A stretch of 50,037 nucleotides of DNA from an uncultured Alphaproteobacteria bacterium (GCA_902518895.1 CABYHL010000001.1:145038-195074), one strand, 5' to 3'; positions 8,317-16,963 are shown, counted from the first letter of the stretch. A program made the numbers and translations. The notes: generated by a model from the sequence alone, not told the origin.

Positions 8317-8486
8317 AAAAATCTAAAAAAAATAATATCATTACTTTAAAAAAAAAATCTAAATGTCCAACATGTAAAAAGGTTTCTAAAGCACCATTTA
8401 TACCTTTTTGTTCAAAAAAATGTGCTAATCTTGATTTGATGAAATGGCTCACTGATGAACATGGGTTGCAAATAAAATCTGATTAA
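8307..8486 (+). CDS. yacG: YacG zinc-finger protein (DNA gyrase inhibitor family)
   Basis: A 59-residue protein with a Lys-rich N-terminus and the YacG zinc site: CPTC (residues 20-23), then FCSKKC 12 residues later, followed by the conserved [10 protein letters not shown]. YacG homologues bind zinc through four Cys and can bind the GyrB C-terminus and inhibit gyrase; that activity is known for E. coli YacG and only inferred here. The ATG at 8307 overlaps the infA stop by 10 bases, a coupled arrangement that supports this start. It sits just before tRNA-Phe, as in other alphaproteobacteria. Confidence 0.88.
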   Translation: MEIKKSKKNNIITLKKKSKCPTCKKVSKAPFIPFCSKKCANLDLMKWLTDEHGLQIKSD

Positions 8487-8538
8487 ATATTCTATTTTTA
8501 ATTGAATTTAATTATAAATACTTTATCTGATGTTTTGT

Positions 8539-8614
8539 GCCCAGGTAGCTCAGTTGGTAGAGCAAGGGACTGAAAATCCCTGTGTCGGTGGTTCGATTCC
8601 GCCCCTGGGCACCA
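8539..8614 (+). tRNA. tRNA-Phe (GAA)
   Basis: A complete cloverleaf: acceptor GCCCAGG/CCTGGGC, D-stem in TAGCTCAGTTGGTAGAGC, anticodon stem GGGAC/TCCC-type around GAA, and T-arm GGTTCGATTCC. The discriminator is A73 and CCA is encoded. The order infA-yacG-tRNA-Phe is common in alphaproteobacteria. Confidence 0.97.
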
Positions 8615-8839
8615 CTTTTTTTTTACCTTTTTTTTGAGGGTAACTTTTTTGCTTTTTCAAACATAAACTACACAGTTTTTATTAGATAAAAGTCTAAGTT
8701 TTGATAATTTTTGGTTAGTTAATTAGGTCGTAAATGTTACCTTTTATCACCCTCGAAATGTTTTATTTTATTTACGCTAATTAATCCCACAATTCTTCAA
8801 AATTAGACTCTTAAAAAAATTGTGTTAAAGTGTTCTAAT
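8615..8839 (+). other. Intergenic region after tRNA-Phe
   Basis: About 225 bases with no coding frame I believe in. A poly-T stretch directly follows the tRNA. A weak hairpin TTACC (8623-8627)/GGTAA (8639-8643) with a T run after it may be the tRNA terminator. Sequences resembling GAGGGTAAC recur in inverted, interrupted form near 8735-8755. No integrase gene or duplicated tRNA 3' end was seen, so there is no sign of an integration site. Confidence 0.4.
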
Positions 8840-9814
8840 ATGACTAAAAAAATTTTAGTTTTTTCAAATGGTGAAAAAATTGGAGATGGAATAATTAAAT
8901 TACAACTTCTTCACGAAATTAAAACGAGACTTCCAGACTATAAATTATATTGGCTTACTAATAAGGGTAAAACTGTTTATTCAAGTACTCTTAAATTCAT
9001 TGCAAGTAATTATATTGATGAGATTCTTGATCAAGCAGATCTTAGTCCATTTTTTTGGATTAAAATATCAAAAAAATATAATTTAGAAAATGATTTTTTT
9101 GATTATATTTTAGATACACAAAAATCAGTAATAAGAACTATAGCATTAAAAAGAATCAAGCATAAAAATTTTATTTCTGGATCAGCTAATGGTTTTTTTT
9201 CTTCTAAAAAAATTAAAAGCAATAAGAAAAGAAAGTATTATTTAAACTACATTTTAGATTTATTAGATTTAATAGTTTCTAAAAAAAATAGAAGTGATTT
9301 TAAAATTCCAATAAGTGAAAATCTCGAAGCAATAATAAGTAATATTTTATTAAAACATAAAAGCTATGTAGGAATTGCACCTGGTGCAGGTGAAAAAAAT
9401 AAGATTTGGTCTTTAGAAAAATACATCGAGTTATGTAACTATCTTCAAGTAAATAATAAGACTATAGTTTTTTTTATTGGACCTGATGAACTTTATTTAA
9501 AAGAAAAATTAAAAAATATATTTCCTCACTCAATATTTATCGAAGATCATATTACTGGATTTCAAAATATAGAAATTATTATGGCTACCACCAAATATTT
9601 ACAATTAGCCATATCGAACGATAGTGGAGTTAGTCATATGTTATCAACTGGATATTGCCCATTAATTAAACTCTTTGGTCCAAAAGATTCTACAAAATTT
9701 ACTCCTGAAAATCCAAATCTATTTTCTATATCTTCAAGTGATTTTAACTCAAAAAATATCAATAAAATACCTGTCTCTAGAGTGATTGAAGAAATAGAAA
9801 AAGTTCTGATTTAA
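8840..9814 (+). CDS. Glycosyltransferase family 9 (heptosyltransferase-like)
   Basis: A 324-residue protein with the two-domain outline of family 9 glycosyltransferases. The N-terminal strand KKILVFSNGEKIGDGIIKLQLL resembles the acceptor-domain start. The C-terminal domain begins YVGIAPGAGEKNKIWSLEKYIELC, equivalent to the nucleotide-sugar-binding region with its conserved GA..K.W. It ends with ISNDSGVSHMLSTGYCPLIKLFGP, matching the (S/T)NDSG..H motif. Family members add heptose or other sugars to lipopolysaccharide core at the inner membrane; the donor here is unknown. I start at ATG 8840 rather than GTG 8822 because it gives the family N-terminus. No other surface-sugar gene is adjacent. 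Confidence 0.82.
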   Translation: MTKKILVFSNGEKIGDGIIKLQLLHEIKTRLPDYKLYWLTNKGKTVYSSTLKFIASNYIDEILDQADLSPFFWIKISKKYNLENDFFDYILDTQKSVIRTIALKRIKHKNFISGSANGFFSSKKIKSNKKRKYYLNYILDLLDLIVSKKNRSDFKIPISENLEAIISNILLKHKSYVGIAPGAGEKNKIWSLEKYIELCNYLQVNNKTIVFFIGPDELYLKEKLKNIFPHSIFIEDHITGFQNIEIIMATTKYLQLAISNDSGVSHMLSTGYCPLIKLFGPKDSTKFTPENPNLFSISSSDFNSKNINKIPVSRVIEEIEKVLI

Positions 9815-9832
9815 AATTTCATATATTAGAAG

Positions 9833-9867
9833 GTAGACAAGTATATTTTTCATCATTACTTGTTTAC
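9833..9867 (+). repeat. Inverted repeat in leader of ABC permease genes
   Basis: GTAGACAAGTA (9833-9843) and TACTTGTTTAC (9857-9867) form an 11-bp imperfect palindrome (one mismatch) around a 13-base loop, followed by TTTTAT and then the ATG at 9874. It could terminate the glycosyltransferase transcript, act as an operator for a dimeric regulator, or fold in the mRNA next to the permease start. No Shine-Dalgarno is seen between the hairpin and the ATG. Confidence 0.6.
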
Positions 9868-9873
9868 TTTTAT

Positions 9874-10581
9874 ATGTTCAAATTTGATAAACTTGTATTT
9901 GGAGATGCAGGGTGGGGCGATGAATTTCTTATAGCAACACTCATGACTTTACTAGTAAGCATTTTATCAATGGGGTTAGGTCTTTTTTTAGCAATTATTA
10001 CAGTTTGGGCAAAAATAATACAAAACAGAATAACAAGATTTATTGCAAATTTTTATACAACAGTAATAAGAGGTGTTCCTGAATTATTAGTTATCTATCT
10101 AATTTTCTTTGGCGGCAATGCTGTTGTTATGAGTATAGCTAAAGTATTTGGATATAATAAATATATAGAACTAAACGCACTTACAATTGCGACAATAGCA
10201 ATTGCAGTAATATCAGCTACATATTCGAGTGAAGTTTTAAGAGCTTCTTATTTGGCTATATCTAAGGGTCAAATAGAAGCTGCAAGGGCACTGGGTATGA
10301 ATAAATTTAGTATTTTTTTTAAAGTTATTTCGCCTCAAGTTATAAGACATGCTTTACCGGGAATAGGGAATGTATGGCAAATAACTCTTAAAGATACTTC
10401 CCTTATTTCCGTAACTGGTCTTGTTGAAATTATGCGTCAATCTAGAATATCTTCTAACGTTGAGCATTCACCTTTAACTTTCTTAATAACAGCCGCAATA
10501 TTGTATTTATGTTTAACAACAATCTCTGGCAGGGTTTTTAAAACGCTAGAAGTAAATTATTCAAAAGGATTTTCGACATGA
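9874..10581 (+). CDS. Polar amino-acid ABC transporter permease (HisQ/OccQ-like)
   Basis: A 235-residue inner-membrane permease with about five spans. It carries the VIRGVPELLVIYLIFFGG signature near residue 63 and the ATPase-contacting EAA loop EAARALGMNKFSIFFKVISPQ (about residues 133-153), both typical of the HisQ/HisM branch importing polar amino acids or opines. It pairs with the following permease (4-base overlap) as the two-subunit membrane channel. Remarkably, no ATP-binding subunit or periplasmic binding protein gene is adjacent: upstream is a glycosyltransferase and downstream genes run in the opposite direction. The partner genes must lie elsewhere. The substrate is not deducible. 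Confidence 0.9.
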   Translation: MFKFDKLVFGDAGWGDEFLIATLMTLLVSILSMGLGLFLAIITVWAKIIQNRITRFIANFYTTVIRGVPELLVIYLIFFGGNAVVMSIAKVFGYNKYIELNALTIATIAIAVISATYSSEVLRASYLAISKGQIEAARALGMNKFSIFFKVISPQVIRHALPGIGNVWQITLKDTSLISVTGLVEIMRQSRISSNVEHSPLTFLITAAILYLCLTTISGRVFKTLEVNYSKGFST

Positions 10582-11288
10582 TTGAATATTTAAATAGTAT
10601 TCAAAATTCTCTTATTTATAAAAATTTCTTTTTGGTCCTATCTGGCTTAGATAATACAATTTTATTATTACTAATTTCATTACCACTTGGTTTTGTCTTA
10701 GCATTATTATTTGCTCTAGGAAGAGTTTCTAAAATTGCATTATTATCAAGAACAATTGCTAGTTATATTTTTGTCATTAGAGGAACGCCTTTACTTGTTC
10801 AAATATATTTAATTTATTTTGGTTTAGGTTCAGTAAAATTTATTAGAGAAAGTTTTTTATGGTACGCATTGAAAGAACCATTTTGGTGCGGAGTAATAGC
10901 ACTTACAATTAATACTGTTGCATATGGAGCAGAAATTTTTCGAGGTGGTATTCAATCAATTGAGAAAAGTCAGGTTGAATCAGGCCTATCTCTTGGGTTT
11001 GGAAAATTTTTACTTTTAAGAAAAATTATTCTACCTATTGCTATACGAAAAGTTCTACCGTCTTACGGTAATGAATTAATACTAATGGTTAAAGCAACCT
11101 CTTTAGTTAGTCTGACAACATACATGGAAATGACAGGTATTGCTAGAAAGATAATGGCTAAAACATTTGCACCTGTTGAAGCATTTATTGCTGCAGGAAT
11201 TCTTTATCTTTTTTTAAATTTTCTAATGGTTCAATTTGTTAAATATTTAGAATGGAAATATAATCCACACTTAAGATTAAATAATTAA
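10578..11288 (+). CDS. Polar amino-acid ABC transporter permease (HisM/OccM-like)
   Basis: A 236-residue second permease of the pair, with VIRGTPLLVQIYLIYFG near residue 66 and the EAA-type loop VESGLSLGFGKFLLLRKIILP around residue 133. The first EAA residue region is degenerate (VESGLSLG instead of EAARALG), but the conserved Gly is present. It overlaps the first permease by 4 bases, so equal synthesis is expected. Together they would form the translocation path of an importer in the inner membrane. The stop overlaps the convergent cytochrome c' stop by 4 bases. No intrinsic terminator is visible between these convergent genes. Confidence 0.9.
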   Translation: MIEYLNSIQNSLIYKNFFLVLSGLDNTILLLLISLPLGFVLALLFALGRVSKIALLSRTIASYIFVIRGTPLLVQIYLIYFGLGSVKFIRESFLWYALKEPFWCGVIALTINTVAYGAEIFRGGIQSIEKSQVESGLSLGFGKFLLLRKIILPIAIRKVLPSYGNELILMVKATSLVSLTTYMEMTGIARKIMAKTFAPVEAFIAAGILYLFLNFLMVQFVKYLEWKYNPHLRLNN

Positions 11289-11734
11289 TTTCTAAATTTT
11301 TTATGACAAGTGCTGCAATTTGCAGCCATTGCTTTAATAGCATCACTTATCATCTCTTTATCTTCTAATTCTATACTTAAAGATATCATTTCGATATCAT
11401 CTACAAAGTTTTGGTTATATTCATTAAATGTCTCACGATCACTCCAAATATTATCACTAGCTCCTTCTGCTTGACTATTTTCAGGATAAAAATCTTTAAA
11501 TTCAGATGCTGAATGAAGAAGAGTTTCATTAAGCTCCAACATTTCTTCATATTGATCTGAATTTATTAATCTGTAAAGTTTCGATGATGTGCTTTTAATT
11601 TTTTGCATTATTGCCATTCTTTCGTTAACAACATTTTCTAATGATTTGTCCTCTAAAGTTACTTTGTGAGCTAAAACATATAAAGGAATGAATGAAATTA
11701 AAGTACTTATCGTTATTTTAAAGAATATACCCAT
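11285..11734 (-). CDS. Cytochrome c' (class II cytochrome c) family protein
   Basis: A 149-residue protein with an N-terminal signal sequence (about residues 1-21, hydrophobic IFFKITISTLISFIPLYVLA) and a single C-terminal heme-binding CSTCH eight residues before the end, followed by a short basic tail. The body is helical with an early ERMAIMQKIKS-type helix. That is the four-helix, C-terminal-CxxCH plan of cytochrome c'. Such periplasmic proteins bind NO or CO or act in electron transfer; the role here is unknown. The gene starts within the last 17 bases of iolE, an odd functional pairing that suggests packing in a compact genome rather than a shared pathway. Confidence 0.85.
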   Translation of the reverse strand: MGIFFKITISTLISFIPLYVLAHKVTLEDKSLENVVNERMAIMQKIKSTSSKLYRLINSDQYEEMLELNETLLHSASEFKDFYPENSQAEGASDNIWSDRETFNEYNQNFVDDIEMISLSIELEDKEMISDAIKAMAANCSTCHKKFRN

Positions 11735-12611
11735 TTTTTGTTATTATATTATGCAAGTAATTATGTCCTAATTTTGCATATTCAAGAGGGTTTGCTTTTT
11801 TAGGATCCTGCTCAGCTTCAATAATTAACCATTTCTGATATTTTGCATCATATAGTATCTTAATTAATGGATCGTAATCGATGCAACCATCTCCTGGAAC
11901 AGTGAAAACACCATCTAAAAAAGACTCTCTAAAACTTAAGTCATCTTTAATAGATTTTAAAAAAACATCTTTTCTAATATCTTTACAATGAACATGGTTA
12001 ATTCGAGAAATATAATTTTTTAATACTCTTTCGTAATTTGCTTCGGCAAACATTAAGTGTCCAGTATCGTAAAGCAAAAATGTATTTTGATTTGTCATAT
12101 CCATAAATCGATCTACATCTTCCTCGGACTGTATAATAGTTCCCATATGCTCATGATACGACATTGGCATTCCTTCATCCATCAGCATATCAGATAATTC
12201 ACTGATTTTTTTACAATAGCTTTTCCATTCATCTTTTTCAAGTATTGGTCTTTTACTAAGAGCTTTTGATTGATCGCCTTGAATTGATCCAGAGATATCA
12301 GCAAAAACAAAAACATCCGCATTAATTAACTTTAATAAATTTAAATGATCTTGGAGTGCTATCCATTCTTCTTTTACACTTCTTTCTTTAAGCATTGCGC
12401 CATACCAACCACCTGGCATTTTTAAATTAAATTTTTCTAAAAGATATTTTGTTATTCCAGGATTTCTCGGAAATTTTCCACCTAATTCAATACCTGAAAA
12501 TCCAGATGTGCTTGCATCCTCTAAACATTTTTCAATAGGAGTGTCACCTCCTAGTTCTGGCATATCATCATTGCTCCAGGCAATAGGCGCGATACCAAGT
12601 TTAATTTTCAT
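11718..12611 (-). CDS. iolE: Inosose dehydratase IolE-like (xylose isomerase-like TIM barrel)
   Basis: A 297-residue protein of usual IolE length. It begins KLGIAPIAWSNDDMPELGGDTP, the N-terminal signature of myo-inosose-2 dehydratase, and continues with GFSGIELGGKFP. The metal-site regions are MSYHEHMGTIIQSEEDVDRF (His/Glu), LLYDTGHLMFA (Asp/His), INHVHCKDIRKDVF and the late LIIEAEQDP (Glu). IolE dehydrates 2-keto-myo-inositol in inositol catabolism. No other iol genes lie in the window, so a complete pathway is not shown; another sugar isomerase/dehydratase activity in this fold is possible. It diverges from the amidotransferase gene with a 43-base gap. Confidence 0.85.
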   Translation of the reverse strand: MKIKLGIAPIAWSNDDMPELGGDTPIEKCLEDASTSGFSGIELGGKFPRNPGITKYLLEKFNLKMPGGWYGAMLKERSVKEEWIALQDHLNLLKLINADVFVFADISGSIQGDQSKALSKRPILEKDEWKSYCKKISELSDMLMDEGMPMSYHEHMGTIIQSEEDVDRFMDMTNQNTFLLYDTGHLMFAEANYERVLKNYISRINHVHCKDIRKDVFLKSIKDDLSFRESFLDGVFTVPGDGCIDYDPLIKILYDAKYQKWLIIEAEQDPKKANPLEYAKLGHNYLHNIITKNGYIL

Positions 12612-12654
12612 GAAGTTTTACATATTTCATGATAGATGAAAAATAAAGATAAAT

Positions 12655-13476
12655 ATGAACATATTATTAGTCGATGGAAATGAAAAAGAAGCTTCTGATC
12701 GATATACAAAATTGGGTATGGATACTCAATTTCAAGTATATGAAAAAATTTTAAAAAAATATTCTAGTTCAACTATCAATATTACAACAATTCATCCTGC
12801 TGTTCATAATAATTATCTTCCTTTAGGCATAAGTCTTGACGATTTCGAAGCGGTTGCTTGGACAGGAAGCTTACTTAATATATATAACATGACAAAATCC
12901 ATAACCAATCAAATAGATTTAGCTAAAGAATTATTTAAAAAAAAGAATAAAATATTTGGTAGTTGTTGGGGGCTTCAGGTTTTAGTAACTGCCGCAGGAG
13001 GTAAAGTAAGAAAAAATCCAAATGGCCTTGAAGCAGTTTTAGCTAAAAATATTACATTAAATCAAGATGGTGAAATTCATCCCATGTATAAAAACAAAAA
13101 AAAATCATTTAATGCACTCTGTTGGCATTATGATGAAGCAGAAAAGCTTCCAAAAGAAACTAAGGTACTAGCCTCAAATAAGATCAGTCAATTCCAATCT
13201 ATAAGCTTTGAAGTAAATCAATCAAGTGTTTGGGCAGTGCAATACCATCCAGAATTTAATTCAAAATGGATGGCCGGACTTATGGAAATGAGAAAAGATA
13301 TTTTGTTGGAACAAAAAGTATATGAAAATTTATCAGAATTTGAAAACGAAAAAATGATTTTACAAAACCCTGATAATCTTGAGAAAAAAGAACTACATAT
13401 ATATGATGATGTAGTTGATGAAGAAATCCATTCTTTAGAACTTTCAAATTGGTTAAATCCTAATAAAAATTATTGA
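12655..13476 (+). CDS. Class I glutamine amidotransferase-like protein
   Basis: A 273-residue protein with the class I glutaminase triad: Cys104 in FGSCWGLQV (nucleophile elbow), and His198 and Glu200 in VQYHPEF. The N-terminal strand MNILLVDGNE and the AWTGSLLNIY segment are as in the free-standing GuaA-like amidotransferases. It carries roughly 70 extra residues after the HPE motif, with a very acidic end (YDDVVDEEIHSLE). These proteins remove ammonia from glutamine, or in relatives hydrolyse gamma-glutamyl bonds; no synthase partner is adjacent. The last 17 bases overlap the convergent glpK gene. The specific substrate is unknown. Confidence 0.82.
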   Translation: MNILLVDGNEKEASDRYTKLGMDTQFQVYEKILKKYSSSTINITTIHPAVHNNYLPLGISLDDFEAVAWTGSLLNIYNMTKSITNQIDLAKELFKKKNKIFGSCWGLQVLVTAAGGKVRKNPNGLEAVLAKNITLNQDGEIHPMYKNKKKSFNALCWHYDEAEKLPKETKVLASNKISQFQSISFEVNQSSVWAVQYHPEFNSKWMAGLMEMRKDILLEQKVYENLSEFENEKMILQNPDNLEKKELHIYDDVVDEEIHSLELSNWLNPNKNY

Positions 13477-14941
13477 CTACATTTATAATTGATTTCCACT
13501 TACTAATACTAGAAGTTGAAATGGATTTGTTAATATTTGCTTTTACTGTTTTATCTTTTTTCCAAAGTTTACTTATTTGGCTTGTATTTTTTAAATATCC
13601 AGATTGAATTGCTGCAAGATATGCTGCGCCAAGTGAAGTAGTCTCAACATTACTTGGTCTAATAATTTTAATTTGAGAAATATTTGCTAAACTTTGTAGA
13701 AAGCTATTATTTTTAACCATACCTCCATCAACTCTTATTTCACTAATCTTTGTCTTAGAATCTTTTTCCATACACTCAATTAATTCATAAGTTTGAAAAG
13801 ATAAGCTGTCCAAAGTTGCTTTGATTATATCTTCTTTAGACGTATTTCTAGTGATACCAAAAAATGTTCCTCTTGCATTAGGGTTCCAATATGGGGCTCC
13901 AAGTCCAGTTAAGGCTGGGACAAAAAATAAACTTTCATCTTTATTAGCTTTTTTATACAATTTATCAGTTTCACTAGAGTCTTTTATAAATTTTAAATTA
14001 TCGCGAAGCCATTGTATGGCAGAGCCTGCTACAAAAATACTTCCTTCATAGCAAAACATTTTTTTACCATTTATTTTAAAAGCAACAGTTGTTAGTAATC
14101 TATTTTTAGATAATTTAAATTTTTCTCCAATATTCATTAGAAGAAAACAGCCTGTACCATATGTACTTTTTGATTGCCCTTTTTTAAAACAAGCTTGACC
14201 AATTGTTGCTGACTGTTGGTCTCCAGCCATGCCTCCAATTTGTATTGAATCACCAAATAATTTAGTAGAGCCAAAATCATATGCATTTTCAACTACAGTT
14301 GGTAAGATATTTTTTGGAATATTAAATATTTTTAAAATTTTGTCAGACCACTGCTCTTTTTGAGAATCAAAAATCATGGTTCTTGAGGCATTTGATATAT
14401 CTGTTAGGTGAGATTTTCCCTTGGTTAATTTCCATAATAGCCAGGTGTCTATTGTTCCAAAAAGTAAATCATTATTTTTTAAATTCTTATTTACTTCCTT
14501 AACATTATCAATAATCCATTTAATTTTAGTAGCTGAAAAATATGGATCAAGCTCTAGACCAGTTATTTTTTGAATTTTTTTATCAATCCCTTTTCTTTTT
14601 AAATTTTCACAAAGATTAGCTGTTCTTCTATCTTGCCAGACTATTGCTCTGTAAACTGGTTTCCCAGTTTTTTTATTCCACAAAACTGTTGTTTCTCTTT
14701 GATTGGTAATTCCAATTGAAATTATATTTTTTGAATTTAACTTATTATTTCTTAATATTTTTGAAATTAAATTTCTAACATCATCCCAAATTTCTGTTGC
14801 ATTATGTTCTACCCATCCTTCATTAGGAAAATATTGTTTAAATTCTTTTTGGACAATATCGAATATTTCAAATTTTTTATTATAAAGTACAATTCTTGAA
14901 CTTGTTGTTCCTTGATCTATTACCAAAAAATATTTTTTCAT
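13460..14941 (-). CDS. glpK: Glycerol kinase
   Basis: A 493-residue FGGY-family kinase (usual length about 500) that phosphorylates glycerol with ATP to sn-glycerol 3-phosphate. It shows the N-terminal phosphate-binding DQGTTSSRIVLY, QKEFKQYFPNEGWVEHNATEIW, the glycerol-site ITNQRETTVLWN and AIVWQDRRT, GTIDTWLLWKLT, and GMAGDQQSATIGQACF. Near the C-terminus is the family signature region RVDGGMVKNNSFLQSLANI. No glpF or glpD is adjacent. It lies 3 bases downstream of parE on the same strand, so it is probably in that transcript. Its end overlaps the amidotransferase gene. Confidence 0.96.
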   Translation of the reverse strand: MKKYFLVIDQGTTSSRIVLYNKKFEIFDIVQKEFKQYFPNEGWVEHNATEIWDDVRNLISKILRNNKLNSKNIISIGITNQRETTVLWNKKTGKPVYRAIVWQDRRTANLCENLKRKGIDKKIQKITGLELDPYFSATKIKWIIDNVKEVNKNLKNNDLLFGTIDTWLLWKLTKGKSHLTDISNASRTMIFDSQKEQWSDKILKIFNIPKNILPTVVENAYDFGSTKLFGDSIQIGGMAGDQQSATIGQACFKKGQSKSTYGTGCFLLMNIGEKFKLSKNRLLTTVAFKINGKKMFCYEGSIFVAGSAIQWLRDNLKFIKDSSETDKLYKKANKDESLFFVPALTGLGAPYWNPNARGTFFGITRNTSKEDIIKATLDSLSFQTYELIECMEKDSKTKISEIRVDGGMVKNNSFLQSLANISQIKIIRPSNVETTSLGAAYLAAIQSGYLKNTSQISKLWKKDKTVKANINKSISTSSISKWKSIINVVNNFY

Positions 14942-14944
14942 AAA

Positions 14945-16879
14945 TTAGACGTCTAAATTTTTAATGAAGTTAGCATTATTTTGAATAAATTTAAAACGTA
15001 ACTCTGCTTGTTTTCCCATTAAGGTTTCGAATAAACTTTCGGTATTCTTCATATCTTTCTTAGCTTTTTCAGAGTTAATCAATATTAGATTTCTTTTGTT
15101 TTGATCCATTGTAGTCTCTTTCAATTGATCAGCTGGCATTTCACCCAAACCTTTAAATCTTGTAATATTATAATTGTCAGACTTAAATTCTTTTTCAATT
15201 AATTTATCTTTCTCTTTTTCATCATATGCGTAAAAAGATTTATTTTTGTTATAAATTTTAAACAAAGGAGGCATTGCTAGATATAGTTTATTTTCATCAA
15301 TTAAACTTTTCATATATTTATAAAAAAAAGTAATAAGTAGAGTTGCAATATGTGAACCATCTACGTCAGCATCAGTCATTAAGATTATTTTCTCATATCG
15401 AAGTTTTGCAATTTCAAAGTTTTTTCCAATACCACAACCTAAAGATTGAATAAGATTTTGTATTTCATTGTTATCAGCAATTTTAGATAGCCCGACATTA
15501 TAAACATTTAATATTTTTCCCCTTAAAGGAAGTATTGCTTGAAATTCTCTATTTCTTGCTTGCTTAGCAGAACCTCCAGCACTATCGCCTTCAACAATAA
15601 ATATTTCAGAATCTTTTATTGATTTACTCGAACAATCTACTAATTTACCTGGAAGACGATTTCTTTCTTTAATACTTTTTCTATCTAACTCTTTAATTTT
15701 TGATAAATCAGTTCTTTGAAGAGCTCTTTCAATTAAATTATCTAAAAGTATTTTTGAACTTTTCTTATTAGCATTTAACCATAATAAAAATTCTTGTTGT
15801 GTTTTTGTTTCAATTTCTTTTTGTAAATTTGGCATTATTATTCTCTTTTTAGTTTGACCTTCAAAACTTGGATCATTTATAAAGATTGAAATAATAACGT
15901 TAGAGTAATCAAAAACATCACTGTGATTGATATTACTGATTTTTGAGAATTGATTTTTTTGGCCATAAAGTTTTATAGCTTTTAGAATTCCATTACGAAT
16001 ACCATTTTCATGAGAGCCGCCATCTGGTGTTTCAATAGTGTTACAATATGACATTAAACTTGAATTTTCACTTGTATTAAATGAAATTAAAGTTTCAAAA
16101 TTTTCATTATCTTTAATTTTTGATTTTAATAAAAAATTTTTTTCAAATAATTTAGAGTTGTTTGCGTATTCTAATTGAAAATAATCTTCAATTCCTTTTT
16201 TATAAAAAAAACTTTTTTTGTTAGGGGTTTTATCTTTTATTAATTCTTTATCAATTTCAAAGTTGATAGTTGTGCCTCCAACTAATACAGATTTCATATT
16301 TATAAAATTATATAATTTTTTTGGAACAAATTGTGTTTCTTCAAATATGCTTTCATCTGGGATAAAAGAAATTTCTGTACCTTTTAATTTTTTGCTACAT
16401 TTTTCAATTTTTATTTTTGTCTTAACCTTTCCTTTTGAGTAATCTTGTCTATACACTTTTCCATCTTTGAATACCTGAACTTGTAATAAAGAACTTAATG
16501 CATTCACAACAGAAATCCCAACCCCGTGTAATCCACCAGAAGTTTTGTAAGCATTACTGTTAAATTTACCACCTGCGTGAAGTGTAGTTAAAACTACTTC
16601 TAGTGCTCTTTTATTTTTATATTTTGGATGAAAGTCAATAGGAATACCTCTTCCATTATCTTTTATTTTTATCGAACCATCTTTTTTATATTGAAAACTT
16701 ATATCGGTCGCGTGACCAGCTAAAACTTCATCTATACTATTATCTAGTACTTCATTAACTAAATGATGAAGACCATCTTGATTTGTGCTTCCAATATACA
16801 TACCCGGTCTTTTACGAACTGGCTCAAGACCCTCAAGTACTTCAATATCTTTAGCATTATAAGTAGATTTTTTAGCCAC
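14945..16879 (-). CDS. parE: DNA topoisomerase IV subunit B (ParE)
   Basis: A 644-residue type IIA topoisomerase ATPase subunit. The GHKL ATP site is visible: NEVLDNSIDEV, then DNGRGIPID and GGLHGVGISVVNALS. The toprim part has IFIVEGDSAGGSAKQARNRE and LMTDADVDGSHI, the metal-binding acidic residues. PLRGKILNV is the QK/RGK-type region lining the cleavage site. The length, lack of the large GyrB insertion and the start VLEGLEPVRKRPGMYIGST favour ParE over GyrB. ParE with ParC unlinks daughter chromosomes. It is followed by glpK 3 bases on. Confidence 0.93.
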   Translation of the reverse strand: MAKKSTYNAKDIEVLEGLEPVRKRPGMYIGSTNQDGLHHLVNEVLDNSIDEVLAGHATDISFQYKKDGSIKIKDNGRGIPIDFHPKYKNKRALEVVLTTLHAGGKFNSNAYKTSGGLHGVGISVVNALSSLLQVQVFKDGKVYRQDYSKGKVKTKIKIEKCSKKLKGTEISFIPDESIFEETQFVPKKLYNFINMKSVLVGGTTINFEIDKELIKDKTPNKKSFFYKKGIEDYFQLEYANNSKLFEKNFLLKSKIKDNENFETLISFNTSENSSLMSYCNTIETPDGGSHENGIRNGILKAIKLYGQKNQFSKISNINHSDVFDYSNVIISIFINDPSFEGQTKKRIIMPNLQKEIETKTQQEFLLWLNANKKSSKILLDNLIERALQRTDLSKIKELDRKSIKERNRLPGKLVDCSSKSIKDSEIFIVEGDSAGGSAKQARNREFQAILPLRGKILNVYNVGLSKIADNNEIQNLIQSLGCGIGKNFEIAKLRYEKIILMTDADVDGSHIATLLITFFYKYMKSLIDENKLYLAMPPLFKIYNKNKSFYAYDEKEKDKLIEKEFKSDNYNITRFKGLGEMPADQLKETTMDQNKRNLILINSEKAKKDMKNTESLFETLMGKQAELRFKFIQNNANFIKNLDV

Positions 16880-16911
16880 AAATATTTCTTATCAAAAGTG
16901 TTGTTCTAAAA

Positions 16912-16940
16912 ACATAAAAAAAACCGCCCTAAGGCGGTTT
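16912..16940 (-). terminator. Rho-independent terminator of glnA
   Basis: An 8-bp perfect stem AAACCGCC (16921-16928)/GGCGGTTT (16933-16940) with a four-base loop. On the minus strand it is followed by a run of T (plus-strand A run 16914-16920). It lies 24 bases past the glnA stop and before parE, so it separates the nitrogen block from parE-glpK. Confidence 0.93.
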
Positions 16941-16963
16941 TCTTTATAGATACAAGTATAATT

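Noticed and set aside
8615..8839. Genomic island insertion at tRNA-Phe
   Set aside because: No integrase and no repeated tRNA 3' end; the base composition of the following genes matches the surroundings.
14945..16879. Possibility that this gene is gyrB rather than parE
   Set aside because: Length 644, no large insertion, and an N-terminus of the ParE type; still, only a tree with the other paralogue would fully settle it.
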